The position numbers and the translations under genes are program-made. The notes beneath the pieces were generated by a model, which was not told the DNA's origin, made no database searches, and saw nothing but the letters and a program-made list of their open reading frames with translations. A stretch of DNA of 64,000 nucleotides from positions 122,631,444-122,695,443 of the forward strand of contig OX375876.1 in assembly GCA_947359465.1 (NCBI GenBank), read 5' to 3'. The DNA comes from Metellina segmentata (Eukaryota > Arthropoda > Arachnida > Araneae > Tetragnathidae). Below are positions 14,301-24,721 of the stretch, one piece after another. The number at the start of each line of letters is the position of its first letter. Position 1 is the first letter of the stretch.

Positions 14301-15886
14301 AAGTCTAGAATAATTCAAAAATTCACTTCTAATACGTCTGAAAGCAACAGATCCTGACTCGAATTCATTTGAGACATAACGTTTAAGGCACAAATGCTGT
14401 ATTGGCCACAGTCTAAATTCTTTCTTAAGTCTAGAATAATTCAAAAATTCACTTCTAATACGTCTGAAAGCAACAGATCCTGACTCGAATTCATTTGAGA
14501 CATAACGTTTAAAGCACAAATGCTGTATTGGCCACAGTCTAAATTCTTTCTTAAGTCTAGAATAATTCAAAAATTCACTTCTAATACGTCTGAAAGCAAC
14601 AGATCCTGACTCGAATTCATTTGAGACATAACGTTCAAGGCACAAATGTAGTATTGACAACAGTCTAAATTATTTCTTAAGTCGAAAATAATTCAAAAAT
14701 TCACATCTAATACGTCTGAAAACGACGGATCCTGACTCGAATTGATTTGAGACATAACGTTTAAGGCACAAATGCTGTATTGGCCACAGTCTAAATTCTT
14801 TCTTAAGTCTAGAATAATTCAAAAATTCACTTCTAATACGTCTGAAAGCAACAGATCCTGACTCGAATTCATTTGAGACATAACGTTTAAGGCACAAATG
14901 CTGTATTGGCCACAGTCTAAATTCTTTCTTAAGTCTAGAATAATTCAAAAATTCACTTCTAATACGTCTGAAAGCAACAGATCCTGACTCGAATTCATTT
15001 GAGACATAACGTTTAAAGCACAAATGCTGTATTGGCCACAGTCTAAATTCTTTCTTAAGTCTAGAATAATTCAAAAATTCACTTCTAATACGTCTGAAAG
15101 CAACAGATCCTGACTCGAATTCATTTGAGACATAACGTTCAAGGCACAAATGTAGTATTGACAACAGTCTAAATTATTTCTTAAGTCGAAAATAATTCAA
15201 AAATTCACATCTAATACGTCTGAAAGCGACGGATCCTGACTCGAATTGATTTGAGACATAACGTTTAAGGCACAAATGCTGTATTGGCCACAGTCTAAAT
15301 TCTTTCTTAAGTCTAGAATAATTCAAAAATTCACTTCTAATACGTCTGAAAGCAACAGATCCTGACTCGAATTCATTTGAGACATAACGTTTAAGGCACA
15401 AATGCTGTATTGGCCACAGTCTAAATTCTTTCTTAAGTCTAGAATAATTCAAAAATTCACTTCTAATACGTCTGAAAGCAACAGATCCTGACTCGAATTC
15501 ATTTGAGACATAACGTTCAAGGCACAAATGTAGTATTGACAACAGTCTAAATTATTTCTTAAGTCGAAAATAATTCAAAAATTCACATCTAATACGTCTG
15601 AAAGCGACGGATCCTGACTCGAATTCATTTGAGACATAACCTTTAAAGCACAAATGCTGTATTGGCCAGTCTAAATTCTTTCTTAAGTCTAGAATAATTC
15701 AAAAATTCACTTCTAATACGTCTGAAAGCAACAGATCCTGACTCGAATTCATTTGAGACATAACGTTGAAGGCACAAATGTAGTATTGACAACAGTCTAA
15801 ATTATTTCTTAAGTCGAAAATAATTCAAAAATTCACATCTAATACGTCTGAAAGCGACGGATCCTGACTCGAATTCATTTGAGACC
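8340..15886. repeat. 126-bp satellite array, about 60 monomers, two monomer types with higher-order structure
   Basis: Type A monomers carry GCTGTATTGGCCACAG and TCTTAAGTCTAGAATAATTC. Type B monomers carry GTAGTATTGACAACAG and TCTTAAGTCGAAAATAATTC plus GGATCC. The array opens with four A monomers and then follows A(n)B blocks with n of 1, 2 or 3, giving 252-, 378- and 504-bp periods. Private variants recur at an offset of 1,007 bp (8 monomers minus one base): GGCTACAG at 11132 and 12139, GCTACAGATCC, GAATTATTTG, and TCTAAACTAT at 11644 and 12651. Almost every monomer has GAATTC and CTTAAG, while GGATCC is confined to type B. The period is 42 codons, so long open frames appear on the minus strand. 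I regard these as a by-product and not as genes. Edges are abrupt. Confidence 0.95.
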
Positions 15887-16510
15887 AATTTCGACGTCGT
15901 AGCACTTTGCAGTCCCGTTTTATACTCATTTGAAGTGTGCGCGGTGCAGAAGAAAATCCCCCAAACACCACCCCTTCCCTTTACTCCCTGTTTATAGCGG
16001 CGAGCAAACTCGAGGTCACTAGCAGGTCTTCGTACCTTAAGCTGTCGATGCCCATTCTTTCGTATCGCACAACTTTCCGTTCAGACCACCTAGAACTAGT
16101 CTGTTATCAAAAGCGTATTCGCGACAAAACTAAAATGGCAAAAATCCAGATCCTTTCCCAGTCCGGTCTAATGGATGCCGCCAGGGTCTAGTACCGGGTG
16201 GTCGATTGAGAAGCACTGGGTTGTAACACATTATTCTGCTTGAAAATTTGAAAGGTTTCCATCAAACCTCTTTTTGCTATCTCTGGTGAGTGTGTGGTTC
16301 GTTTTATATCTACTGGACATGTGGCCACGCTTAATATGTATATTTTCATCTATTTATTGGACAATTCTAGGTTGTCTAGGAATATATTACACACTAATAT
16401 AAAACAGCAGAAGTGATTCCCTCATCCTTCCGTTGTCTGCAGTATCCGCTGGTCAAATTCCCTTTTTTCCCCATCTCCCTTTTTTTTTCTCCTGGCCCTG
16501 GTGACCTTAA
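15887..16510. other. unassigned DNA right of the satellite
   Basis: It starts immediately where the last monomer breaks at GAGACC. An 84-codon frame (15937-16191, plus) has no recognisable family and I do not call it a gene. No TIR, SINE or tandem repeat is seen. Confidence 0.4.
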
Positions 16511-16953
16511 CGCCCTATGCACACATCCGATTTTTCAACGTGCGGCGCTGCTGCAGCAACGCAAGTGCGGTCTGAGATACATTAGATCCAATTGAGCAGT
16601 GCACACATGCCTCCAGCGCCGCTGGGGCGACGCACGTCCAACTTGCGTGCAATTTGTACCGCAGTTCCCCACGGAGCCGCACAGTCGCCGCACATGAGTC
16701 TCCGTTCTGAAGTACCTTGTTTTCATAAACAAATGGAATATAAATAATAATTAATAAATGGTTGTATCCAGTAACGTCTATTTTGTTTCAAAATATACTT
16801 TTTGTACACCTAGTAAGCGAAACGAACACGTTTTCTACGATAGAATATCCATCTCAAATGGCGCGAAAAGAGTACTTGCGTCATTTCACGGTTATGTGTG
16901 CGCAGTTAGGCTTATGTGCCGCACTTTTAAAAATCGGATGTGTGCACCTTGCC
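16511..16953 (+). mobile_element. Harbinger-like MITE, near-complete copy
   Basis: The left end is CGCCCTATGCACACATCCGA and the right end is AATCGGATGTGTGCACCTTG, forming TIRs of the family consensus GGCCCGGTGCACACATCCGG. A TTA lies outside both ends (16507-16509 and 16954-16956), which fits the 3-bp TWA target sites typical of PIF/Harbinger elements. The interior is non-coding, with GC-rich arms and an AT-rich middle (ATTAATAAATGGTTG). Confidence 0.8.
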
Positions 16954-16956
16954 TTA

Positions 16957-18035
16957 AACGACACCCCTGCCAACGCATCTGGAGAATGTCAGTTTCAACC
17001 CTTCCCCAGCCAACCATTCCTCCCTGTGTTGGTAGGACAACCTCATAACCTCGCAGTTTCCATGCTGGCGAATGCCTATTAATCATGTACTAAATGAGAC
17101 CTGAGTGAAGCCACAAGTCTGATACACATTTTGCTCCAGACCTGCATTCAGTAAACGAACCTCGAGCACCTGCCTTTCTCTCCCATGTCTGTCACGCTCT
17201 AACTGCCTTGTGACTTATTTTGCCTCGTTTTTTGGAAGAACACGTCCTCGCAAAAAAAAGAAGCCGGGTGTTGGGGTTCGCGTTCGTAAGTACAACCATT
17301 TAATCTTCCCCGCCATCCGGCAAAAGATAACATTGGGACACGAAAGTGCGCACACTATATTTAAAGGGGCTCAGGTTGAAGGAAACAAGATCTGAATTTC
17401 ACACGCCTTTGTCCGGACACACCGCCAGCTCCTTATGTTGGGGAAATGAGGCATGCCCTTCGTCCGACATGGATGTTTTCCAGCTTTGCGCACTTAGACA
17501 ATGTCGATCTATCTCGTTGCCTTTCCCGGGTGGTTCAAGGATGTGGAAGCAAGAGAAGTAAAAACTCTTAACTAGCTGTTACCGAGGGAATTGTGTATAT
17601 CTTCTTGATTACGAGGTATTTATCCAAGCGGTGCCTCTTTTCCACGATACTCCAAGAGATCTGTTGTGTTTATATTTAGGTAACGACTTGCTTCCGCTGT
17701 CGTTTCGATTGATTCACATGGAATGGATGGAACGTAAACAAACTTTTTTTCCCACCCAATTTGAAACAAACAGAAAATAGAACGAGGAGATTCAGTCGGC
17801 ATTGTATGTAATCACTCAATCCGCTCAAAACAAAACAGAATAGATTTCGATGGGCGGTTACAGAAGATTCGCAGTTGTGTTATCAAACGTATCGTAACCC
17901 AAAGTGCTCAAGGTCGTAGGTCAAAAATTCCACTTTTTCTTCAATAATTGCTATATGAGGTAATTTTTTTATTCCCAATCGGATGCTAAACCTGTTATAT
18001 TATCAGCCAATCCAATAAAATATAACCAAATGTAT
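16957..18035. other. unassigned DNA
   Basis: Frames of about 60-70 codons (17210-17395 and 17346-17561 plus, 17620-17802 minus) lack family signatures. No repeat end was recognised. Confidence 0.4.
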
Positions 18036-18120
18036 GCAGGGGGTCCATAAAGTCTCTACAGTTTCAAAAATGTATTACAAAGGCAGATAAGTGGAAATTC
18101 TTGCATAATGAGACGTATAT
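18036..18120. mobile_element. mariner-like terminus fragment
   Basis: CAGGGGGTCCATAAAGTCTC is a mariner-style end. It is followed by about 80 bp of AT-rich sequence before another element begins at 18121. Together with the transposase scrap near 19000 it may be one old mariner copy split by later insertions. That link is inference. Confidence 0.45.
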
Positions 18121-18580
18121 ACACTCTAAGACAAAAAAAAGTTACACCTAGGAGGAATTGTCAGAATGGAATACCATTTACAAGGTTGGTAAAGTGCTTT
18201 TATGAATGAGGAAATGATTAAAATTTGAGACTGAACTATGCAAACTTTATTGAGAAAAATTAAAAAAAGTGGCATCATTCAATGGCGTATGACCGCCATT
18301 ATTCCTAATGCAGCATGCCAAGCGTCTTGATAGTGAGTCATACAAGCCCCTTTATAAAGTCCTGCTATATTCCATCCCAAGCTGCTTGAACCCTGTCACG
18401 TAGTTCCAGCTGATAATGCGGTACGGGTGGAGTGGTGGCATCTCGTCCAATGGCATCCCATACATTCTCGATCGGGGACAGGTCCGGTGAATATGCCGGC
18501 CATGGTACGATATCGTTGCATCGCATACAAGCTCTAAAGACGGCAGCAATAGGGTCGAGCATTGTTTTTAAGAAAAAGTG
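18121..18580 (-). pseudogene. Tc1-like element remnant with C-terminal transposase
   Basis: A TA precedes CACTCTAAGACAAAAAAAAG, a plausible Tc1 terminus. On the minus strand, 18365-18562 encodes WPAYSPDLSPIENVWDAIGR, which contains the conserved Tc1 third-acid block (SPDLSPIExxW), followed by LRDRVQAAWDGI. The first two catalytic aspartates, the DNA-binding half and the second TIR are missing. It is dead. Confidence 0.75.
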
Positions 18581-18984
18581 CTTAAATTGCTTGCGAACTT
18601 TAATCCGAATCCTAACGCAATGAGAAACGATGTAACCAACACGACAGCCTTAGTCGAAAGGAATTCGCTGCGCAACTGGATGTTCTTTTATGCCCCGGTA
18701 TGCAGCGTGTTTAAGAGCTGCCTTGCGAGTGGCGCATGCTCAAACAATTTTGATCAGTTGCATCTCCAACGCAGATGTACCACTCCTCCAAATTTCATTT
18801 CAACCAGTCTACTCCTTCCTGGTATAACTTTTTTCATTGTTGCCTCAGAGTGTATTTAAGCATTTCTTTACCTCATTGAATACACCTCGATAGGGTGGCA
18901 ATGGCATCAGTGATCCTCGCTTTAGATTAGGGATGTCCCGTACCTTTGTTCGATGCACCACCACATTTGGGACTGCATGTTCGC

Positions 18985-19110
18985 GTGTTCGTAAATGAAA
19001 CGTTTCCAGACAGGTGGGTTGGAAGGGGTAGCCCAATTCCATGGCCTCCTCATTCACCAGATTTCACTCCTCTCGACTTCTTTCTATGGGGTTAAGTTAA
19101 AAATATCGTG
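18985..19110 (+). pseudogene. mariner-like transposase scrap
   Basis: The plus strand encodes WVGRGSPIPWPPHSPDFTPL and continues DFFLWG, matching WIGRGGPVPWPPRSPDLSSLD in the intact 33991-35067 protein. A stop follows in the next codons. Only the third-aspartate block remains, abutted on the right by a Harbinger-like MITE. Confidence 0.7.
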
Positions 19111-19159
19111 TATCTCATTGTCTTTGATGAGCGTATGCTTCAGCGAACATGGCAAGAAA

Positions 19160-19517
19160 TCTAACACGATCTCATTTCGCGCCATTTGCGATAAATATTC
19201 TATCGAAGAAAACGTGTTTATTTCGCTTACTTGGTGTAAAAAAAGTATATTTTTAAACAAAATAGACGTTAATGGATACAACCATTTATTAATTATTATT
19301 TATATTCCATTTGTTTATGAAAACAAGGTACTTCAGAACGGAGACGCGTGCGGCACCGTGGGGAACTGCGGTACAAATTGCACGTAAGTTGGACTTGCAT
19401 CGCCTCGCGGCGCTGGAGGCATGTGTGCACTGCTCAATTGGATCTAATGTATATCAGACCGCACTTGCGTTGCGGCATCGGCGCCGCACGTTGAAAAACC
19501 GGATGTGTGCACCGGCC
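19160..19517 (-). mobile_element. Harbinger-like MITE, minus-oriented, one end truncated
   Basis: The segment reads CATTTCGCGCCATTTGCGAT, GAAAACAAGGTACTTCAG, GGTACAAATTGCACGTAAG and ends GAAAAACCGGATGTGTGCAC then CGGCC and TTA. Compared with the complete copy at 62540-62980 it lacks the outer ~60 bp of its left side, which instead joins mariner debris. Confidence 0.75.
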
Positions 19518-19519
19518 TT

Positions 19520-20113
19520 AATGTGCTTCATGCAACTAATGGTACCCATATGGAGGTGTATTAACCTTTACGCTGCTGCAGGTAAACAATTGTTACCACT
19601 AAAATTTAATTTACACCAGCGGCATGGTATTGATATGTGTACTGTGGATGTTATCCCCCTATTTAAGGGATCGCTGTAATCGATCACCATTTACGAGCTG
19701 TCAGCGGCTGATCTTCTAGAGGGTCCCTCTTTTTGTTCTGTGCCCCCCTACCCTGCCAACCGTGAGGTGGGAACGCTTTGGGAAAAGCAGAAAGCCGCTC
19801 CGGTGATATCTCTTCTCACGCCACCTAATACTATGAAAGGAAAGCGTCAGTCGAAAATGACACTCACGGCCCTAACGCTCAATTTTGGTAATTGGGTAAA
19901 GGGAGCTCGGAGAGTCAGGCCAAAGAGCCGTTCTGTGAGACGATTTAAAGAATCCAAGCGCCACAGCATGAAGGTTAAATGAGGCAAAAGAAAAACTTAA
20001 ATTCATAAGTCTCATTTTGTAATAATTTCCACGTATCTGTCTTTTTATGTGCCTTTGTAATAATATTTTTAGTGGTAGAGACTTTATGGAGAAAAACAAA
20101 ACAAAAAAATGGA
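19520..20113. other. unassigned DNA
   Basis: Small frames (19740-19982 plus, 19872-20195 minus) overlap on opposite strands and have no family signature. Confidence 0.35.
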
Positions 20114-20265
20114 AGCTTGGAGAGTGGGGTGCCAACACAGGCGTAAACTCGTCATCTGATTCAAAATTTCCTGGTGTTGTCCTCGGACTTTCCATTCAGG
20201 GGGTGGGGAGTGATCCAGGATCGTCACCGTTGTGTTGCTCCAGTGTGACGTTAATTAGAAATACC
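20114..20265 (+). mobile_element. SINE body fragment
   Basis: A plus-oriented body runs from TGGAGAGTGGGGTGCCA, through GGTGTTGTCCTCGGACTT, to TTGTGTTGCTCCAGTGTGAC and GTTAATTAG. The tRNA-like head is missing. Confidence 0.7.
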
Positions 20266-20344
20266 ATACTTTACTGTAACAATAGTACGGTAGCTCGACG
20301 AAACGTGCGAAAATATTCCGATAAACGTTTATTTTCCCAGGTCG

Positions 20345-20645
20345 GTAGGTAGTTAAATTAACGTCGCACTGGAACAACACAACGGACTATCGACGACGGT
20401 CCAGGATCATGCACAACCTGAACGATCCGAGGACAGCACCACGTAATTTTGAACCATGGTCAGATGACGAGGCAACACCTGAGCTGGCACCCCACTCTCC
20501 AAACTTCCACGTGAAGGTGAGGACATTTGAGGCCACGACGGATTTAACGTGCACCAGCCACCTTTGTACACGACGGACTACGGTTGGATTTGAACTCGCA
20601 ATTCTCTGGTTGCTAATCAGTTACTCTTGCAACTGGGTCTTTTCC
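20345..20645 (-). mobile_element. SINE, alternative-head subtype
   Basis: Minus-oriented. The body begins AACGTCGCACTGGAACAA and includes TTGAACCATGGTCAGATGAC. The head end reads TTGGATTTGAACTCGCAATT and TTGCAACTGGGTC, which in reverse gives a tRNA-like B-box region. This head differs from the CCGACCAACCGG type seen at 21636. The same head type occurs at 24000, 46383 and 61105. Confidence 0.75.
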
Positions 20646-20649
20646 TCGA

Positions 20650-21622
20650 GTGTTTAGAGGTATATTTGTTGGTTTCCTTGAAAACTAGAGCCCAGCGCAC
20701 AAAGTTTTTTATGGCAATCTAGCAACAAACAATTCTGATGTTTTTCTTTCGCTGTTTCAGCGACTTGGAACCAAAACTTCGATATTTGCGCCTCTTGAAA
20801 ATGTTTCTTCCCAAAGAAAAATGCTGAAATATTTTTGCCGGAATCAAGTCTGGGAAACCAAGTGGTTTTTAAGAATTCTTTCTCCAAATGCTAAAAAGTT
20901 GGCAGACGTGCATGTGTATCTGGGATTGCAATAAGAATAGGTTGATTTCCAACACTATTATTGATGTAACGTTACGAAACTCGCTCTCTGGAAAATAAAG
21001 GACGTCTTCCATTATTACACGTGTGAATTCTTCTGAAACGTGTTGTGAAAAGAAACATGAAAATGCTCTTCTGGATTTCAAATCCATGGATTATGGGTCG
21101 AATTGGCAATTTTGTAGTAAAATACGATCGTTAAGCAATAATATTTTTCCCATTCCCTTGACGATTCCTCATTTTTTGACGCTGAACCCTATTTTCGCTC
21201 GTAATTCTTTGTTTCGGCTCTAGTTTTTTATCATCCTTATTTCCCATTGCTTTCTGTCATCCGTCTTCGTAAGAATTTCATTAGAGTGTCAAGCTCTTCT
21301 GTGTAATATTCTCCAACTTCATAGCTCAAATTTAAATTAGCGGCAAAGTTGGCGAATGAATACCGATAATAAGTCATTGCCATTCGATAATAAACAAATA
21401 ACATCGATTTCTGTGCCACATACGTAAATGATTTTCTATATAGATCGGTTATGGATATTATTTTGGAAAGAAATCCTTATTTTAAGGATACAAAATCATT
21501 TATTTAATTTGGAGACTGTGGAGCATTTCCGAATCCATGCATAAAGCACTGTAGTATTTATTTTATTTGTAGAAATTTTAAAAAACCAAATAATAATTTT
21601 GGCACCTGAGACTCCTGGCTAC
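20650..21622. other. unassigned DNA
   Basis: AT-rich, with several small overlapping frames and no recognised family or repeat end. Confidence 0.4.
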
Positions 21623-21635
21623 GCCAATCGTTGTG

Positions 21636-21967
21636 GTAATTGGTAATTTTTGTTAACGTCGTACTAGAGCAACACAACGGGCTATTGACGACGGTCCGGG
21701 ATCAGTCCCTTAAGGGAAAGATCCGAGGACAACACCTCGTAATTTTGAACCACGGTCAGATGACGAAGCAACACCTGAGCTGGCACCCCACTCTCCAAAC
21801 TTCCACGCCAACCCAACGTGAGGACTTTCGGCCACGACAGATTTAAGGTGCACCAGCCGCCTCTACACCATACGTTTACAAAACATCCATGCCCGGACCC
21901 GGATTCGAACCAGGAACCTTCCGATCTAGTGGCTAACACCTTAACCACTATACCGGTTGGTCGGCCT
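21636..21967 (-). mobile_element. tRNA-derived SINE, full length, with 13-bp target duplication
   Basis: The flanking 13-bp direct repeat GCCAATCGTTGTG lies at 21623-21635 and 21968-21980. Read on the minus strand, the head is GCCGACCAACCGGTATAGTG then GTTAAGGTG (A-box-like). It is followed by GGTTCCTGGTTCGAATCCGG (B box GGTTCGAATCC), an about 190-bp body, and a tail of ATTACC/AATTACC motifs ending at 21636. The LINE-type duplication and internal RNA polymerase III promoter make this a canonical SINE. It is one of the best-preserved copies, and the open frame across it has no coding meaning. Confidence 0.92.
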
Positions 21968-21980
21968 GCCAATCGTTGTG

Positions 21981-22356
21981 ATTGATGGTGAAGTATAGAA
22001 ATAACTCAATCGTTCAATGTCATCTTTTCAAAAAAACAATTTAAGAGTATTGAATTATCAAAATATTCACGAATTGCCTCAAAGAAAACAAATGTGTTTT
22101 TGTATGCGTTTGCTGTCAGATGTAAAATTTCAGCAAAAAAGCGTCTAAGGTGTATTTTTGCATATTGCAGAAGTCATTCACGTCACGAGCAAATTCCCGA
22201 TCAAAAATAAATTAGGAAATTCGTTGTTCTCAAAATAAAAGATGTTTTCAAGTTCCGAAAAAGAATTTCAAAGCTTAAAGTATTACTCGTGAATTTCATC
22301 CCATCTATCGTACAAAACAAATGTGTTTTTGTATATTTTTGCTATCCGTTGGGAAA
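21981..22356. repeat. AT-rich DNA with a degenerate direct repeat
   Basis: AAACAAATGTGTTTTTGTAT occurs at about 22086 and again at about 22315, roughly 230 bp apart, with further weak similarity between them. The segment near 22205-22260 (AAAATAAAAGATGTTTTC) also resembles 23073-23125. This suggests an old tandem duplication now interrupted by a SINE at 22357. Confidence 0.4.
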
Positions 22357-22742
22357 GAGCCGCGGTAGCTTAGTCAGTAGAGCGTCGGGCTCGCATCGGA
22401 AGGGTTGTGGGTTCTGTCCTCAGCGGATCCATCAATTCTGATGGTTGAGAGATCGGCGCTTGGACCTGGCTAAAGTCCGTCGTGTTCGCTAATGGTGGCT
22501 GGGGCACGTTAAATAGGTCGTGGTCACATGTTCCCATACCAAATCAATACCTCTGGAGGTACCTGATCAGGGGGTTATCGGCCTCTGATTGGGATCTAAA
22601 TTACGATATGTGTGAATGATTGGATGTGTGAAAGGGACCTTCCTGTAAAACGGATGTGTCATGTATGAAGAAGTCCAACCTTCCGGGGCAATGGCACCCC
22701 CAGTTGGGCCATATATGGCCCGTACGACAACAACAACAACAA
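22357..22742 (+). mobile_element. second tRNA-derived SINE family with (ACA)n tail
   Basis: The head GAGCCGCGGTAGCTTAGTCA then GTAGAGCGTCGGGCTCGCAT resembles a tRNA 5' half with an A box (TAGCTTAGTCAGTAG). About 35 bp later GGGTTCTGTCC sits where the B box (GGTTCGANTCC) should be, so the promoter is mutated. The body is unrelated to the ATTACC-tailed SINE. The 3' end is GTACGACAACAACAACAACA. A similar AACAACAACAAAAACAACA tail ends the non-LTR remnant at 38864, so a LINE of that kind could be its partner. Confidence 0.75.
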
Positions 22743-23994
22743 TCAGTTGGAGGAAATGAAACCTTCTCAAGTACTTAGCTTTCTTGGTAACATCTTTTTT
22801 AGTCAGAAATCGAGAACTAGAGAACTTCAGGAGCACATATTCTTTAGGTGCGTACGAGCTCGATGTGTACGAGAGATACTTTCTTTTTCCATCCTCAATA
22901 ATAAACACCGAGGTCGCCCTCCCCGGTTACCCAATTGATCCCTTTTTCCTTTCATTCTTCTACTATGTTCTTTAGTCCCATCTCCCCTTTCGTGACACGT
23001 TTTACTTGACGTCATACATATGGCGCTTGCACCATGAAAAACCATAACGTCAGAAATAAAAAGACTGTCACCCATAAATTAAGTAACCGTGTTGTTCCCA
23101 ATATAAAAGATGTTTTCCGGATCCCAAGAAACAAAAACAAGAACCCGAACTCATCGTCCAAGATTTACCGTCCCAGATTCGAATCCAAGATAGAGTGTCA
23201 ACTCCATCTTTCTGAAGACTGAAAACGTTGCGATGAATCTTGTCGGCTTAAAGCCATTGTGCAAAAGACAGGTAAGAAGGAAGACATAATGTAACGCTGT
23301 AAACAAAAAGTTTACCGACGCTGGAACGACTGTCGAACTCTCTTTCAGATGTCTCGAGACATCCATTCGCCGGTTTCTTGGAGCGACAGATTCATTGGCG
23401 AATTATTCCATGTTGAACAGAACCTCGACACATCTGGGGTGGATGGAAATATTTCAGGGTGGTCCAATGTTTCTTTTACAGCGTTGTCTAGTACGCAGTC
23501 AAGCTTGATAATGGCCGTTTGAGAAGTTTTTTATATGGATTCGAATGCAATAGGGGGATTGCCTTTTTTTTTATGGGTTGGGCTAATTTACGTTCATGGT
23601 AAAGGATGCATATTTGTCTCATTCAGGGAAGGTCAAGAAGAGTGTGGGTTCCATTGTCTGCAGTTCCCACGCAGAAACAATCGCAACTCTGGAAAATGTG
23701 AAACACTTTAGCACTGTGTATTGCAGTTTGTTTTCTGCATTCAAAAGTATGATACTTTTTCAATGTTTCTATAAAGTGGGACGAAAAGTGACGCAGTACA
23801 ATAAAAATGTATGAATTCTGAAATTCTACATGGACCTTATAAGTGTATTGACGACATATCTCGTCAGGGATCCGGTCAATTTTGCTAAGGACGAGATATA
23901 TCGCATTAAATACTTAGGTTGATGATAAATGAGAGATAAGGTCGAGTGTCCATAACGATCATGAAAGGGCCGCCAGTTAGAAGAGGAACGGACT
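22743..23994. other. unassigned DNA with a degenerate TTAA-MITE-like patch at about 23838-23935
   Basis: Near 23850 the phrases GACGACATATCTCGTCAGG and GGACGAGATATATCGCATTA match the interior of the TTAA MITE family, but no TTAA/CCCTCC ends remain. The rest has no recognisable content. Confidence 0.45.
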
Positions 23995-24257
23995 AGCAAT
24001 CTGAAGGTTCAGAGTTAGGATCCAACCAAACACCGTCTTTTATATAGAGAGCTGGTGCACGTTAAATCTGTCGAGACCTCAAATGTCCTTACGTTGGTGT
24101 AGTGAGGTGTGGAAGTTTGGAGAGGTGCCTGCTCAGGTGTGACCTAATGATCTGTCAGTGGTTCGGTATTACGTGGTGTTTGTCCTCGGATCTATCCCTT
24201 CGGAGTTTTATCTCTGATCGTTGCTAATAGCCCGTTGTGTTGCTCCAGTGCAACGTT
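23995..24257 (+). mobile_element. SINE, alternative-head subtype, interrupted at its tail
   Basis: Plus-oriented body with GAGCTGGTGCACGTTAAATC, TGTGGAAGTTTGGAGAGGTG, and TAGCCCGTTGTGTTGCTCCA. It is cut at GCAACGTT by the hAT-like element at 24258 and resumes at 24722 with the duplicated GCAACGTT then AATAAAATACC. The SINE is therefore older than the hAT-like insertion. Confidence 0.8.
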
Positions 24258-24721
24258 CCCGGGAGCAGAAAGTGCTGAAAACTGCGACGTACGTCCCAGA
24301 AAAAAGTCTTCTCAAAACAATTTTTCCTTAATTTTTTTCAAAATTTTGGCCGATCTTTTTTTTTTTATTATACGTTACGATGTTCTACAATACAAAGCAC
24401 TCCTTTTTAAGTTCTCTGGGTACGTAACAACCTCCCTACACCAACCAAATTACTACAAAAACTTTATAAATAACACATCTTCTATGTCAGTGACAAAATA
24501 TTTAACTTCAAAAGTGATCGACATAATTACAAATTATGAAAGCATGCCTTGGTTTCGAAAAAAGTAAGTGAATTAATTTTGATGTTTTATTATAAATATG
24601 TGTAAGACATATTCAGCCGATAATTGTGTTTTACGTCTGTTTTTTTATTTGACTGCATATTTCAAAATTGGGACAAATTGCCTGCTTGGAGTTGAACATT
24701 GAATATAATTCTGTACCTGAG
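24258..24721 (+). mobile_element. hAT-like non-autonomous element, 464 bp, 8-bp target duplication
   Basis: A perfect 8-bp duplication GCAACGTT (24250-24257 and 24722-24729) flanks the element, which lies inside a SINE. The ends are CCCGGGAGCAG and, read inward from the right, CTCAGGTACAG, a short imperfect TIR. An 8-bp duplication with a short TIR fits the hAT superfamily. Copies at 27182-27646 and 30871-31377 confirm the boundaries. No transposase frame is present. A 110-codon frame crossing it is partly preserved in the other copies but has no family signature. Confidence 0.82.

Noticed and set aside
8516..15542. Series of 80-164 codon minus-strand open frames read as a tandem gene family
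   Set aside because: They are the 126-bp satellite read in its one open frame. Starts and stops follow monomer type, not gene structure.
8340..15886. CRISPR-like repeat array
   Set aside because: Contiguous monomers with no variable spacers, in eukaryotic DNA.
21880..21965. Possible genuine tRNA gene from the GGTTCGAATCC B box
   Set aside because: The head is repeated in every SINE copy and lacks a foldable cloverleaf with anticodon arm. It is the SINE promoter.
22357..22430. tRNA gene at the GAGCCGCGGTAGCTTAGTCA segment
   Set aside because: The B box is mutated and the segment is followed by a SINE body and (ACA)n tail.
24235..24567. 110-codon frame as a host gene exon
   Set aside because: It spans a SINE/hAT-like junction. 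Similar frames in other copies are broken by stops or shifts. Kept only as a question in the findings.
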